DNA of 64,000 nucleotides from Marinisporobacter sp. (GCA_025210395.1 JAOARV010000007.1:27016-91015); one strand, 5' to 3'; positions 1-8,820 are shown, counted from the stretch's first letter. Notes: generated by a model not told the origin, from the letters alone. A program made the numbers and translations.

Positions 1-128
1 TGAGTAGAGAAGAAGCTATAAAAAAAGTAAAGGAATATCACCACCAAGGAATAGGAGCTTATATTGTTTCTGAGGATGAAGGAGAACGATTAAAAAACAG
101 TCATTGGAATACACCAAGGTGGAATTAA
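1..128 (+). CDS. C-terminal end of an unrecognised protein (partial at window edge)
   Basis: An open frame enters from the left edge (first full codon at position 3) and runs 41 codons to a TAA at 126-128. The visible product is polar and ends in WNTPRWN. The first two bases are TG followed by an SRE-type sequence, so the real start could lie one base outside the window, which would make this a 42-residue protein. I do not recognise the family. A perfect 10-bp hairpin follows the stop, which supports a real gene end here. Confidence 0.45.
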   Translation, partial: SREEAIKKVKEYHHQGIGAYIVSEDEGERLKNSHWNTPRWN

Positions 129-133
129 AAATA

Positions 134-163
134 AATTGCCCACAAATAGTGGGCAATTATTAT
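134..163. terminator. Convergent intrinsic terminator
   Basis: A perfect 10-bp inverted repeat (134-143 with 149-158) with a 5-nt loop lies between the partial plus-strand gene and the convergent transporter gene. T/A-rich sequence flanks it on both sides, so it could stop transcription in both directions. Confidence 0.7.
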
Positions 164-197
164 TTAGATAGTATGGATTTTGGGGTGGAATTTATAT

Positions 198-1142
198 TTA
201 TTTTTGAGTAGTGCCAGAAATAGAATGAGGAATGTCAACGATAAAAAGCATATATTTTATAAATACAAAGATCACCATGACAATTGACCATAATTCTAAG
301 AATTTAACAAAATTTCCTAAGTGAGGAATGATTCCTTTTGTATTCAATAAGAAAGCATAGGTACCTTTCATAGCAATAGCAGTAATAACAAAAGGAAATG
401 TAAATGCTGAATAACTTGGATAAAATTTTAATTTTAGCATTTTAGGCATATATAACATGACAGAAATGAACATAATCAATGATAAAATACTTAAAAAACT
501 AATCATGAAAATATTTTTATCAGGAAAGGATTTTAAATATCCAGCTAAGCATAGACTCGCCGGAGCAGCGAAAATTGTAATCGTTGGGATAGCAGCCTCA
601 GGGATTTGTTTCACTGCAAAAACTCTATACAATACAAAGGGAAGTAAGATTAAATAAGCAACAAAACCAAACCAGAAAATATACTGCCCCAAAGAGGTTA
701 AATTAAATGCAGGAGCTGTTACACTAGCACTAACAATGCCTACATAAACGATAAAATAGCTTGGAAAAACTTTTTTTATTTGAAAGGTAAAGATATATTT
801 TTTAGTAAAATAAAGAATTAAAAAAACATGTAATATTAAACCGATCAGCCATAAATAATAAGCTAAAGAAGGAAAGTAAGGTTTTACATAAGTAGATAGA
901 ATCATAAGCCCCATAGAAAAAGTAGGTATTACACTAGCTATAACAGGATGATTAAAACCTTCATTCAAGGATTTTGGCATGGAAATCACCTTGATAAGCA
1001 GTAAAAGCATAATAACAGATGATAAAATGCCAAATAGACTTTTGTAAAAATTGCTATATGATGACAATAAGTTGCCTATAGCTGCTAAAGCTAGCATCAA
1101 ACCAGCTATAGGAATTGGTAATTTTTTTATAATTAAATTCAT
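198..1142 (-). CDS. TDT (TehA/Mae1/SLAC1-like) family membrane transporter
   Basis: The 314-residue product is almost entirely hydrophobic, with about nine to ten membrane segments, and matches in length and character the tellurite-resistance/dicarboxylate transporter (TDT) family. Members export or import anions such as C4-dicarboxylates, sulfite or chloride. The substrate cannot be read from the sequence. The start has a good ribosome site (AAAGGAG). It lies 15 bases downstream of the C-GCAxxG-C-C gene on the same strand and is probably co-transcribed with it. The family assignment is from overall similarity, not a diagnostic motif. Confidence 0.75.
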   Translation of the reverse strand: MNLIIKKLPIPIAGLMLALAAIGNLLSSYSNFYKSLFGILSSVIMLLLLIKVISMPKSLNEGFNHPVIASVIPTFSMGLMILSTYVKPYFPSLAYYLWLIGLILHVFLILYFTKKYIFTFQIKKVFPSYFIVYVGIVSASVTAPAFNLTSLGQYIFWFGFVAYLILLPFVLYRVFAVKQIPEAAIPTITIFAAPASLCLAGYLKSFPDKNIFMISFLSILSLIMFISVMLYMPKMLKLKFYPSYSAFTFPFVITAIAMKGTYAFLLNTKGIIPHLGNFVKFLELWSIVMVIFVFIKYMLFIVDIPHSISGTTQK

Positions 1143-1157
1143 TGTTTGCTCCTTTAA

Positions 1158-1631
1158 TTATTTTTTTGCCATTTCAATTTTTTGTGCAATTTCAGGATCT
1201 TCTAGTAATTTTTCAGCAACCCATGCAGCAACTTCACCTGTTATTTCAACGCAATGGGCTTTTCTTTCAGGACTACCAAAAGTATAGTTTTTTACAAGAA
1301 TACGACAGCATGTACTTTTATAAATCTTTTTAATATGATCATGTAATGCTGCAGAAATAGGAAACATTTTTTCGTTCATAGGTTCACCGTGCTTTCGACC
1401 ATAAGCCATACCAAGTGACATGGAACCACCACTTACAGCACCACAAAGACATCCGGATTTACCTAGCCCAACAGGAAAAGCAGAAGCTAATTTGCATACA
1501 TCTTCTGGAAATGGAGAGCCTAACAATTGGTTAATGGCATGCACAACAGCTTCAGAACAGAAAAATTCTCCACGCTGAAAATAACCCTCTGCTTCTTTAC
1601 GAACAGACTCGACAATCAAATTTTTTTCCAT
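1158..1631 (-). CDS. C-GCAxxG-C-C family protein
   Basis: The 157-residue soluble protein carries the family's spaced cysteines: FFCSEAV near residue 24, CLCGAVSGG near residue 62, and a later KSTCC and HCVE. Proteins of the C-GCAxxG-C-C family are redox- or metal-linked proteins of unknown reaction, common in anaerobes and often beside transporters or oxidoreductases. The start is fixed by a strong AGGAGG site. It is the first gene of a two-gene minus-strand operon with the TDT transporter, which suggests a shared, perhaps sulfur- or metal-related, role (inference). Confidence 0.85.
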   Translation of the reverse strand: MEKNLIVESVRKEAEGYFQRGEFFCSEAVVHAINQLLGSPFPEDVCKLASAFPVGLGKSGCLCGAVSGGSMSLGMAYGRKHGEPMNEKMFPISAALHDHIKKIYKSTCCRILVKNYTFGSPERKAHCVEITGEVAAWVAEKLLEDPEIAQKIEMAKK

Positions 1632-1792
1632 AAAAAAAACCTCCTAAACAATATGGTGTGATAATTTTCTTACTAATAATTATAGGGAATGATAGGGGAA
1701 AAGTCCAATAGAAAAAAATAATAAAAAAGCGAAAAAGATAGAAAAAATAAATAATTTGTCGAACACTGTCGACTTGATGTTCAAAAACAGAT

Positions 1793-1821
1793 AAAACCCA
1801 CCTGTTGGGTAGGTGGGTTTT
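1793..1821 (-). terminator. Terminator of the split substrate-binding protein gene
   Basis: An 11-bp perfect inverted repeat (1793-1803 with 1811-1821) with a 7-nt loop. The arm next to the gene overlaps the stop codon at 1820-1822. On the minus strand it ends in T-rich sequence. Confidence 0.8.
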
Positions 1822-2593
1822 ATTGATCAGCTTTCATTGCTTTTTCAGCAAATTTTGTAGCTACAATTTTTTCATAAGGAGCTCTTTTGTCTAATTCACC
1901 AGCAAGCTCTACAATATCCATCATATGATCTAATCCCTCTTCTGTCAAGATTAAATCAGGTTTCCAGGTATCTTGATCCTTGTATCTTTTTGCAACAGAT
2001 GTAAGAATATCAAGATCTGCATCAGGAAATTGAGGAGAAATAGATTGGGCAATTTCTTCAGGCGTATGACTTTCTACCCATTTCATTCCTTGATAGATAG
2101 CATTAGTGAATTTTTGTATTACCTCAGGATCACTTTCTATAAAGCTCTTCTTTGCACAATAGCAGGTGTAAGGAATATATCCTCCAGCTTCACCAATTGA
2201 TGCTACAATATGACCAGCTCCTGATTTTTCAAGCATTGAAGCTACTGGTTCAAAAAGGGTAACAAAATCTCCTTCTCCTCCAGTGAAGGCTCCAGCCATA
2301 ACAGCAAATTGAATATCTGTACGTACATTTACATCTTTTCCAGGATATACATTATTTTCTTTGAGAACGTATTCTAATGTCATTTCAGGCATACCGCCTT
2401 TTCTTCCTCCTATAATGGTTTTATCTTTAACAGCTTCAAAGGTAAAGTTAGGCATAGGTTCTCTTGCAAGTAAGAAAGAACCATCTCTTTGAGTAAGTTG
2501 AGCAAAATTTACTGCATAGTCATCTTTGCCTTGATTGAAAACATACACAGATGCTTCTGGTCCCATAAAACCAATATCTACTTGATTAGATAA
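1820..2593 (-). pseudogene. C-terminal part of an interrupted ABC-transporter substrate-binding protein (SsuA/THI5-like)
   Basis: This segment encodes about 258 residues of the C-terminal part of a periplasmic-binding-protein-II type solute receptor of the nitrate/sulfonate/thiamine-precursor group. Features include a ...GFMGPEAS opening and CYCAKKSF, plus a hinge-like tail. It has no ribosome site or start of its own: the first in-frame Met (2566) is inside the conserved fold, and the frame meets a stop directly upstream at 2594-2596. The missing N-terminus, with a lipoprotein signal, is at 6298-6549 in the same orientation. Joining at the 11-bp repeat gives L-S-N-Q-V-D in frame and a 334-codon protein, normal for the family. 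So this is one gene interrupted by an element, possibly reversibly. No permease or ATPase gene is adjacent. Confidence 0.9.
2583..2593. other. Left attachment-site repeat (attL-like) of the recombinase element
   Basis: The 11 bases TGATTAGATAA occur here and again at 6308-6318 in the same orientation, exactly where the binding-protein reading frame breaks and resumes. The two copies are 3,725 bp apart. This copy lies next to the C-terminal gene part. Confidence 0.9.
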
Positions 2594-2683
2594 TCATGAT
2601 AGCAAAAGATAGGAATAGGAAGACATATGGACAAAGGGAATATGCATAGAGAATAGTAGTAAAGGTTGAAGGGGTGCATAGAT

Positions 2684-2860
2684 ATGAATGATCGGGTAGA
2701 AACACCTTATGGAAAGAGATATAAAGAAAGCCATGATACAACGGTAGCTTTTTTTATGACAGCTCTAGATGAATATGGCAATAGAATTTTGCCTGAGGAC
2801 GTGTTAAATATTATTTTAGAAGGATATATGGATATAAATAAATGGAGAGAGGATGAATAA
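2684..2860 (+). CDS. Small 58-aa protein of the recombinase element, function unknown
   Basis: An acidic, soluble 58-residue protein beginning MNDRVETPYG and ending MDINKWREDE. The ATG at 2684 has a good GAAGGGG site 7 nt upstream; a TTG further up overlaps that site and is not preferred. It sits about 90 bp inside the left end of the element and is transcribed opposite to the other two element genes. A terminator overlaps its stop. I do not recognise the family. Its size and position next to an att site would fit a recombination directionality factor, but it could equally be unrelated cargo; this is inference only. Confidence 0.65.
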   Translation: MNDRVETPYGKRYKESHDTTVAFFMTALDEYGNRILPEDVLNIILEGYMDINKWREDE

Positions 2861-2882
2861 GATCAAACTATTCATCCTTTTG
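2851..2882 (+). terminator. Terminator of the 58-aa gene
   Basis: A 9-bp perfect stem (2851-2859 with 2869-2877) is followed by a short T run. Just downstream, 2886-2905 is a 20-bp A/T palindrome (seven A, CATATG, seven T) that may act on the convergent chemoreceptor transcript. Confidence 0.75.
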
Positions 2883-2955
2883 TCGAAAAAAACATATGTT
2901 TTTTTAGGACCAACTATTTATTTGTTTCATGATTAAAAATGACTGCTAGTAGGTA

Positions 2956-4494
2956 TTAGATCAAAGCAAAGTCTGCCATTAAAATCCCTATAATTTTACC
3001 AGATTGATTTTTGAGGGGGGTAGCCATACCTAAACAGTAGTTACTTGAATCCATAGATATATAAGCTTCCGAAATATAATCTTTTCCTTTTATGGCTTGT
3101 TTGAAATATTTTCTATGACTATAATTTCCATATATATCATCTTTAAAGTCTATTTCATTATTAGTACCTACAGCAACAACATCTCCTTTTGAGGTAAATA
3201 GATTAATGGTTTCAAAATAAGTATGTTTTTCAATGATTTCATTAAGAAATTTTTCGCTAGATGTTTTATGGAAGTCCCATAATATGGAATTTTGAGCTGT
3301 ATCTCTTAAAAAAGCCATTCCTTCGTCTATTAATTTTTGTGTAGCATGATCTATTATATAGTCCTTCACAAAACTATATATTACATTTTTTATCTCTCCT
3401 GTCATCGTGTTTAATTCTTGAAGAGAAGTGAACATATTTTCAATAATACTAGATTGCTCATCTGTAGTAGCAGAAACCTCTTGTGCAAAGCTGGTATTTT
3501 GTTGTGAAGTAGTAGAAACATTTTTCATAAAGTCTTGTATATGATAAATTACATGAACTTCTTCTGTTGCTAAATGATGTATATCTTCTATGGCTGAAAG
3601 AGTAGTTTTTGTAGATTCAATAATCATATTGAAATGTTTTTTAGCATCATTTGCAATAGCAATATCTTCTATAACCTTCTCAGAATCATTTTTGATTTCT
3701 TGTGCAATATCTTTAATATCATCTTGTAAGGTATAAATCAACTCTTTTATTTCATTAGAAGATTCTGCAGATTGATATGCTAGATTTTTTACTTCATTAG
3801 CTACAACAGCAAAACCTTTACCTACTTCTCCAGCTCTTGCAGCTTCAATAGAAGCATTTAATGCTAATAGATTTGTATGGTCACTAATGGCATTGACAGC
3901 ATCTGTAATACTATTGATTTGCTGTGTTTTTGCTTCAAGATAATTAATTTTTTTTGCTAATTCTAAGCTATGATGTGAATTGTTCTCCATAATATTGAGT
4001 AATTTTTCAAATACAAAAATACTCTTATGAAGTGTATCTCTTGTGGTGATAGCTTGTTCTTTAGCGGCTGTTGTCTTTGATGTAATGGCATGAAAGTCTT
4101 CATTGATTTTTTCTGTATAGTGATGTGCCTTCATGACAGATTCTGCTTGAGCTTCAAAATTCTTTGCAATTTCAGAGATTACTTCTGCATTTTGTTTTGC
4201 TCCATGATTAATATGCTCTGCATTTTTAGTGATAGTAAGAGCATACTTTTGCACATGGTCAACAGATGAATTTACGTTAGCAATAAAGAATCGCATATTT
4301 TTTAAAAAAATATTTAAAAGAGCGCCCATCTTACCTAAAAAGCCCATTTCTTTGGTGTGGAATTTTTTAGTGAAATCTCCATTTGCTAGAGGAGTCATTT
4401 TGATAGTAGTAAATTTTATATTTCTTAAGATGAAAAGATTAAAGGTAAGTGATAGGATGAATAAAATAGCTAATAATACGATCAATACAGACAT
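2956..4494 (-). CDS. Methyl-accepting chemotaxis protein with a C-terminal Cache-like sensor region, cargo of the element
   Basis: The 512-residue protein has one N-terminal membrane segment (about residues 2-24), a linker region, then a long coiled-coil signalling domain. The highly conserved hairpin tip lies near residues 205-240 ([20 protein letters not shown]). Instead of ending there, it carries about 125 extra residues (roughly 385-512) with the hallmarks of a Cache/PDC sensor fold, such as [21 protein letters not shown] and a final [11 protein letters not shown]. Normally this sensor is outside the cell and precedes the signalling part; here no membrane segment follows, so it should be cytoplasmic. 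The start has an AAGGAGG site. It lies 165 bp downstream of the recombinase gene and inside the element. The signalling role is well supported; the ligand is unknown. Confidence 0.92.
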   Translation of the reverse strand: MSVLIVLLAILFILSLTFNLFILRNIKFTTIKMTPLANGDFTKKFHTKEMGFLGKMGALLNIFLKNMRFFIANVNSSVDHVQKYALTITKNAEHINHGAKQNAEVISEIAKNFEAQAESVMKAHHYTEKINEDFHAITSKTTAAKEQAITTRDTLHKSIFVFEKLLNIMENNSHHSLELAKKINYLEAKTQQINSITDAVNAISDHTNLLALNASIEAARAGEVGKGFAVVANEVKNLAYQSAESSNEIKELIYTLQDDIKDIAQEIKNDSEKVIEDIAIANDAKKHFNMIIESTKTTLSAIEDIHHLATEEVHVIYHIQDFMKNVSTTSQQNTSFAQEVSATTDEQSSIIENMFTSLQELNTMTGEIKNVIYSFVKDYIIDHATQKLIDEGMAFLRDTAQNSILWDFHKTSSEKFLNEIIEKHTYFETINLFTSKGDVVAVGTNNEIDFKDDIYGNYSHRKYFKQAIKGKDYISEAYISMDSSNYCLGMATPLKNQSGKIIGILMADFALI

Positions 4495-4515
4495 AAAAAA
4501 TACCTCCTTAAAATA

Positions 4516-4530
4516 TATTGATAATCAATA
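4516..4530. promoter_or_regulatory. 15-bp palindrome upstream of the element's chemoreceptor
   Basis: TATTGATAATCAATA is a perfect palindrome around one central base, just upstream of the ribosome site of the minus-strand chemoreceptor gene. Its position would suit an operator. No regulator can be named. Confidence 0.35.
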
Positions 4531-4659
4531 ATATATTCTACAAAGTTCACTAGATTCCTTTTGCTTTTTTTAGACATATGAAATATAAATTGCATATAAT
4601 GAGTAAAAAGACATTTTTAAAGCAATAATAAAGAGCAGAAATAGCTTTTGTTCTTTGTT

Positions 4660-6144
4660 TTAAATTTTATAATAGATATGGATTTTTTTTCTAGCATAAG
4701 GGCACGTATTATGAAAAACTTCTATGCGTTCAATGAGCTCTCTTAAAAGTTTTTTCTTGCATGGAAAAGAGAGGTGGCTAAAGATATGATTGAATGATTG
4801 CATAGGTAATAAGAAATTTTTGTTGTTTTGATGATGATTTATGTTATTTAGGTTAGTTTGTAATTTGTTTAGCAATTTATTTTTTTCTTTTTTTTCTTCT
4901 GCTATTTTTTTATTTCTAGCTATAAAGTCCTCTATGGTGATGATTTCTTTTTCAACCAGTGCTAATAGTTTATCCTTCCTAATTGGGATATTATTAATAT
5001 TCGTTTGTAAAGTGGCAATCTCCATTTTGAGGGTATTTATTTGATTTGTTTTTTCTTGTATTAATCTTTGGTTGAATACATGAAACATGCTTTGAGAGGT
5101 TGCTACTCCTTCAAGAGTCTTTCTAATTTCTTTGAGTATTATATTTTCAGAAATATAGTGATGGGTACATTTGCCATAGTGTTTATAATTCTTACAAGTA
5201 TAAAAGATTTCTCCATTTTTTTTACTATTTTTAAGCATATAGGCTTTACAATCTCCACAAAATAGAAGACCTGATAATAGGGTTGTGATTTTAGAAGAAG
5301 TTCCTCGATTTAATTTTCTCATATTCATATTTTTTTGAGATTTTAAAAAGAGTTCTTCAGAAATTATGGGAGTATATAGACCTTTATAGGTAGTGTATTG
5401 ATCTGAATAGAGTACCTTCTTTTTTCCATCTTTTTTAACATATCGTTGCCTTTTATGGATCATTTGTCCATAATAAGTAGGGTTTTTCAATATACGGACA
5501 ATAGAAGAGCTACTAAAAGGTTTATGCTTTCTAGTGAGATAGCCTAAAGTATTAAGATGAATAGCAATACTCCTAGTACCCATATTTTTGTTTGCACTAA
5601 GGTCAAATATTTTTTTTATAATATAGGATTCTTTTTCATCAATAATGAGTGTTTTATTTTCACCTATTTGATAACCTAAAGGAGGAGTCCCCCCTCGCCA
5701 TTTGCCTTCGTTTAGTATTTTTCTATGGGCTAATTGTATTCTTTCGCTTATGGAATATCTTTCAAATTCTGCAAAGGAGCCAAGCATGTTAAGCATCAAT
5801 TTACCAGAGGCTGTAGATGTATCAAAGCTTTCTGTTTTAGATTTAAAAGTTACTCCATGACTTTCAAAAACTTCTAATATTTTCATCAAATCAGCCATAT
5901 CTCTAGAAAGTCTATCTAATCTCCATACTAATGATACATCATATTTTTTGCAATTTGCTAGTAGTTTCTTTAATGCAGGTCGATCCATGGTACTTGCAGA
6001 ATAGCCAGCATCTGTATAAAAATCATGAATTTCATAATCAAATAAATTACAGTATTTTATTAATTCCTGACGTTGCGCCTCAATAGAGTGCCCACCAGAA
6101 GCTTGTTCTTCTGTGCTAACACGTAAGTATAGGGCAGCTTTCAA
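4660..6144 (-). CDS. Large serine recombinase (site-specific integrase/excisionase)
   Basis: The product (494 residues from the chosen start) opens with the resolvase/invertase catalytic domain: YLRVSTEEQ with the nucleophilic serine near residue 10, then LVWRLDRLSRD and the GSFAEFERYSISERI helix. It continues with a Recombinase domain (GGTPPLGY... near 150) and a zinc ribbon (LLFCGDCKAYM ... YTCKNYKHYGKC near 295-330). A long coiled coil (about 365-435) and a basic C-terminal tail follow. This is the architecture of phage and mobile-element serine integrases. The TTG start at 6144 follows a GAGGTG site by 5 nt; the GTG three codons earlier overlaps that site. It lies about 165 bp from the right att repeat, typical for an integrase, and would catalyse joining or separation of the two gene halves. 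Confidence 0.95.
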   Translation of the reverse strand: MKAALYLRVSTEEQASGGHSIEAQRQELIKYCNLFDYEIHDFYTDAGYSASTMDRPALKKLLANCKKYDVSLVWRLDRLSRDMADLMKILEVFESHGVTFKSKTESFDTSTASGKLMLNMLGSFAEFERYSISERIQLAHRKILNEGKWRGGTPPLGYQIGENKTLIIDEKESYIIKKIFDLSANKNMGTRSIAIHLNTLGYLTRKHKPFSSSSIVRILKNPTYYGQMIHKRQRYVKKDGKKKVLYSDQYTTYKGLYTPIISEELFLKSQKNMNMRKLNRGTSSKITTLLSGLLFCGDCKAYMLKNSKKNGEIFYTCKNYKHYGKCTHHYISENIILKEIRKTLEGVATSQSMFHVFNQRLIQEKTNQINTLKMEIATLQTNINNIPIRKDKLLALVEKEIITIEDFIARNKKIAEEKKEKNKLLNKLQTNLNNINHHQNNKNFLLPMQSFNHIFSHLSFPCKKKLLRELIERIEVFHNTCPYARKKIHIYYKI

Positions 6145-6297
6145 ATAAATCACCTCGTAAGTTAGATATATTAAGACATATGCAAGGAATGAGGAATATA
6201 GTATACCCTTTGATCTAAAATTGAAAAAGGATTACAACCAACCTTGAAACTAGGGCTAAATCAACGATCCTAGTATTTTTGTGTGCAAATCCTATCC

Positions 6298-6549
6298 TTA
6301 GGTAGCATGATTAGATAAAAGTGCAGTCATAGTTTTATCAGCCCCTTGACCGTTAATGAGTTCAACTTCAAGGCCTTCCTCTTGAAAGAAGCCTTCTGTA
6401 ATGGCTACATATTGAGGGGCATAAAATACAGAGTGAGTTACCTCAGCCACTTTTACTTTTGTAAGTGCTGTTTCTCCACAACCAGTAAAGGCCATGGATA
6501 AAAGCATAAGTAGTGAAAGAACCATAGCTATCCTTTTTGCTGTTTTCAT
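6298..6549 (-). pseudogene. N-terminal part of the interrupted ABC-transporter substrate-binding lipoprotein
   Basis: The 83-codon frame starts at ATG 6549 after a GGAGGG site. It encodes a lipoprotein signal (basic KTAKR, hydrophobic stretch, lipobox FTGC with lipidated Cys near residue 24). After it comes the opening of a type-II binding protein fold (SVFYAPQYVAITEGFFQEEGLEVEL), typical of the SsuA/THI5-like receptors. Translation ends in HAT-stop, where the last three codons come from the element. The remaining 254 residues lie at 1820-2582 in matching frame. Only 80 host residues are made, so the receptor cannot be functional unless the element leaves. Confidence 0.9.
6308..6318. other. 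Right attachment-site repeat (attR-like) of the recombinase element
   Basis: Second copy of TGATTAGATAA, adjoining the N-terminal gene part. In the reading frame of the host gene it encodes L-S-N. Beyond it the element introduces three foreign codons and a stop. Confidence 0.9.
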
Positions 6550-6873
6550 AAAAAATCCCTCCAAAATAATAAAAGTTTTTACATAATTTTATTATATTCA
6601 AGAAAAAATCAATGGTTACAAAATTAAGCAAGGCTATTCAACAGGGGGAATAGAAAACTTTCAAAAATGAAAACATCCTGAAAAGTGGCAAAAATTTTAA
6701 TTTTGCCAAAACAAACATTGAGGAAGGAATATTAAAAAATAGGAAGAATTACAATATTATACAAAATAATATATATTTTTACTGTGATTATTTGGTAGAA
6801 TATTTCATGTGTTTCGGAAAGGAGGTCTAGAGTAAGTATAGTAAAAATTATTTATATACAAGGAGGGAGCTTT

Positions 6874-8487
6874 ATGGAATATGGATGGATTTCTTTGATT
6901 CCACCACTATTAGCAATCATTTTAGCATGGATAACTAAGGATGCATTATTATCATTATTTATTGGAGTATTTGTTGGAGCTACTATTTTAGCGGGGTATA
7001 ATCCCTTATTAGGTTTTATGGATACTTGTTCAAATTACATTGCTGGACAAGTTGCTGATACATGGAATGCACAAGTGTTTATTTTCTTACTTGTTCTAGG
7101 TGGATTTATAGGTGTTCTTGGTAGAGCTGGCGGGATGAAAGATGTTGGAGATTACTTTGCGAAAAAGGCTAAAACAGTTAAAAAGACCTTGTTTATTACT
7201 TGGATCTTGGGACTTGTTGTATTTATTGATGACTATGTAAATATGTTAGTTGTAGGGAATACTATGAGACCTGTTACAGATAAGCTAAAAATATCTAGAG
7301 AAAAGCTTTCTTATGTAATGGATTCTACAGGTTCACCTGTTAGTAGTGTGGCTTTAATTTCTAGTTGGATTGCTTTTGCGTTGGCACTTATTAAAAGTAA
7401 TTTTGAAAAGTTAAATATTGATTTATCTGTTTATGGTACTTTTATACATTCTATACCTTATAATTATTATAGTATTTTTGCAGTACTTTTAGTGGCAATT
7501 GTCATTCTCCTTGAAAAAGATTTTGGCCCTATGTATAGAGCAGAAGTAAGGGCTAGAACTACTGGTAAGGTTATACGTGATGGGGCTATGCCAATGATGT
7601 CAAAGGAGCTTACAGAAATAAAGGGCTCTGATAAGGACAAGAGTTTAAATGTATTTGAAACCTTAGGATTGTTAGTATTTGTTATTGTAATCTGTATGTT
7701 AGGAATGTGGTATGATGGTGGAGGTCTTAAAGGAGCTTCCCTGATAGATGCATTATCTAATGGAGGTACAGCAGTAGGGCTATTATGGTCTTCCTTTGCA
7801 AGTTCTATTGTAGCTATGGCAATTGTCGTTTCTCGTAGGAAAATTAGTTTTAAAGATACATTAGAATCATTTATAGATGGTTGTAAATCAATGTTATTTG
7901 CTTGTATTATTCTTCTTATGGTTTGGGCTATTGCAGGAGTTACTGCTGATATAGGAACAGCAGAATATGTTATTCATCATGCGGAGAAATTTATAAGTCC
8001 AGGAGCTGTACCTGCATTTGTATTTGTAATCGCATTCTTTATTGCATTTACTACAGGTTCATCATGGACAGCACAAGGAATCGTTATGCCAATTGCCATT
8101 CCACTGGCATATAAGCTTGGAGGAGCAGAATTTGCTAGTAGTGGATTATTATATGCAGCAGTTGGTGCTGTATTAACAGGTGGTGCTGGTGGAGGCCATT
8201 GTTCTCCATTATCTGATTGTACTATTTTAGCTTCAACAGGTTCAGGTTCAGATCATATGGATCATGTAAATACCCAGCTACCTTATGCAATACTTGCATT
8301 GGTCGTGTCCTTATTTGTGGGATATATACCTATAGGATTTGGCGTATCCCCTTGGATTTTAATACCTGTAGGTCTTATTGTAGAGGCTTTATTTATTAAG
8401 TATGTAGGAAAGAGCATTAGATATGAGGATATTAAAGACCTTGACTATAAGACTTTGGGTTCTCAAAAAACATCTAAGGTGAGTTAA
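6874..8487 (+). CDS. NhaC-family Na+/H+ antiporter-type membrane transporter
   Basis: The 537-residue protein has about 12-13 membrane segments and a conserved family pattern: IDDYVNMLVVGNTMRPVTDK near residue 115, STGSPVSSVALISSW near 150, FTTGSSWTAQG near 390 and GGHCSPLSDCTILAS near 435. Members exchange Na+ for H+ or for carboxylates/amino acids (for example malate-lactate or tyrosine transport), so the substrate stays open. The start follows AAGGAGGG. It stands alone as a transcription unit. A strong terminator lies further downstream. Confidence 0.88.
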   Translation: MEYGWISLIPPLLAIILAWITKDALLSLFIGVFVGATILAGYNPLLGFMDTCSNYIAGQVADTWNAQVFIFLLVLGGFIGVLGRAGGMKDVGDYFAKKAKTVKKTLFITWILGLVVFIDDYVNMLVVGNTMRPVTDKLKISREKLSYVMDSTGSPVSSVALISSWIAFALALIKSNFEKLNIDLSVYGTFIHSIPYNYYSIFAVLLVAIVILLEKDFGPMYRAEVRARTTGKVIRDGAMPMMSKELTEIKGSDKDKSLNVFETLGLLVFVIVICMLGMWYDGGGLKGASLIDALSNGGTAVGLLWSSFASSIVAMAIVVSRRKISFKDTLESFIDGCKSMLFACIILLMVWAIAGVTADIGTAEYVIHHAEKFISPGAVPAFVFVIAFFIAFTTGSSWTAQGIVMPIAIPLAYKLGGAEFASSGLLYAAVGAVLTGGAGGGHCSPLSDCTILASTGSGSDHMDHVNTQLPYAILALVVSLFVGYIPIGFGVSPWILIPVGLIVEALFIKYVGKSIRYEDIKDLDYKTLGSQKTSKVS

Positions 8488-8820
8488 ATATAAAATTAGA
8501 GAAACGTTTGAAAATAAAAAAATAGCCCTTCAAAAAAAGGACAAGGGTTAGAGCTTGTTCAATAAGATACGTGTAAGAAGATAGCTCATTCAAGAAATCT
8601 TAAGAGAGAGCATAGATTTAACAATATACAAATATAACCATAATAATCAAAAACTAACCATTAGATTATTGTGGTTATATTTTTTATGCTTTAGGAAATT
8701 ATAAAATTTAAAAACTGTGGATAACTTATGATTGAGAAATCAAATGTTTGATCACTTTGAGTAAATTTTTTTACAAAAGAAGGGATCTTATTAATTGATT
8801 TGGTAATTTACGAAAATTAT
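8488..8820. other. Intergenic region with a terminator and no gene
   Basis: 333 bases between convergent genes. It contains a weak hairpin shortly after the antiporter stop and a long strong terminator (8631-8686). I see no open frame with a ribosome site. Confidence 0.6.
8631..8686 (+). terminator. Long-stem intrinsic terminator
   Basis: An 18-bp stem (8631-8648 with 8664-8681, one G-U pair) is followed by a run of T. The loop is 15 nt. It closes the antiporter transcription unit. Confidence 0.8.

Larger units (their letters stand above)
2583..6307. mobile_element. 3.7-kb serine-recombinase element carrying a chemoreceptor, inserted in a substrate-binding protein gene
   Basis: The unit between the two 11-bp direct repeats is 3,725 bp. 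It holds a 58-aa plus-strand gene, a minus-strand chemoreceptor and a minus-strand large serine recombinase. There are no phage structural, replication or conjugation genes. Excision between the repeats would rebuild the host gene without loss of a base. The recombinase and the chemoreceptor point the same way as the host gene, so host-gene transcription would read into them. The layout resembles small site-specific elements such as those that interrupt sporulation genes in Bacillus and Clostridia, but the host gene and cargo differ. Whether excision occurs is unknown. Confidence 0.88.

Noticed and set aside
2886..2905. A/T-only 20-bp palindrome considered as an insertion-sequence end or origin
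   Set aside because: No matching copy bounds a unit, and it fits better as part of convergent termination between the 58-aa gene and the chemoreceptor.
2583..6307. Classification of the element as a prophage remnant or conjugative element
   Set aside because: No phage structural, lysis, replication or transfer genes are present. Only a recombinase, a chemoreceptor and one small gene lie between exact repeats.
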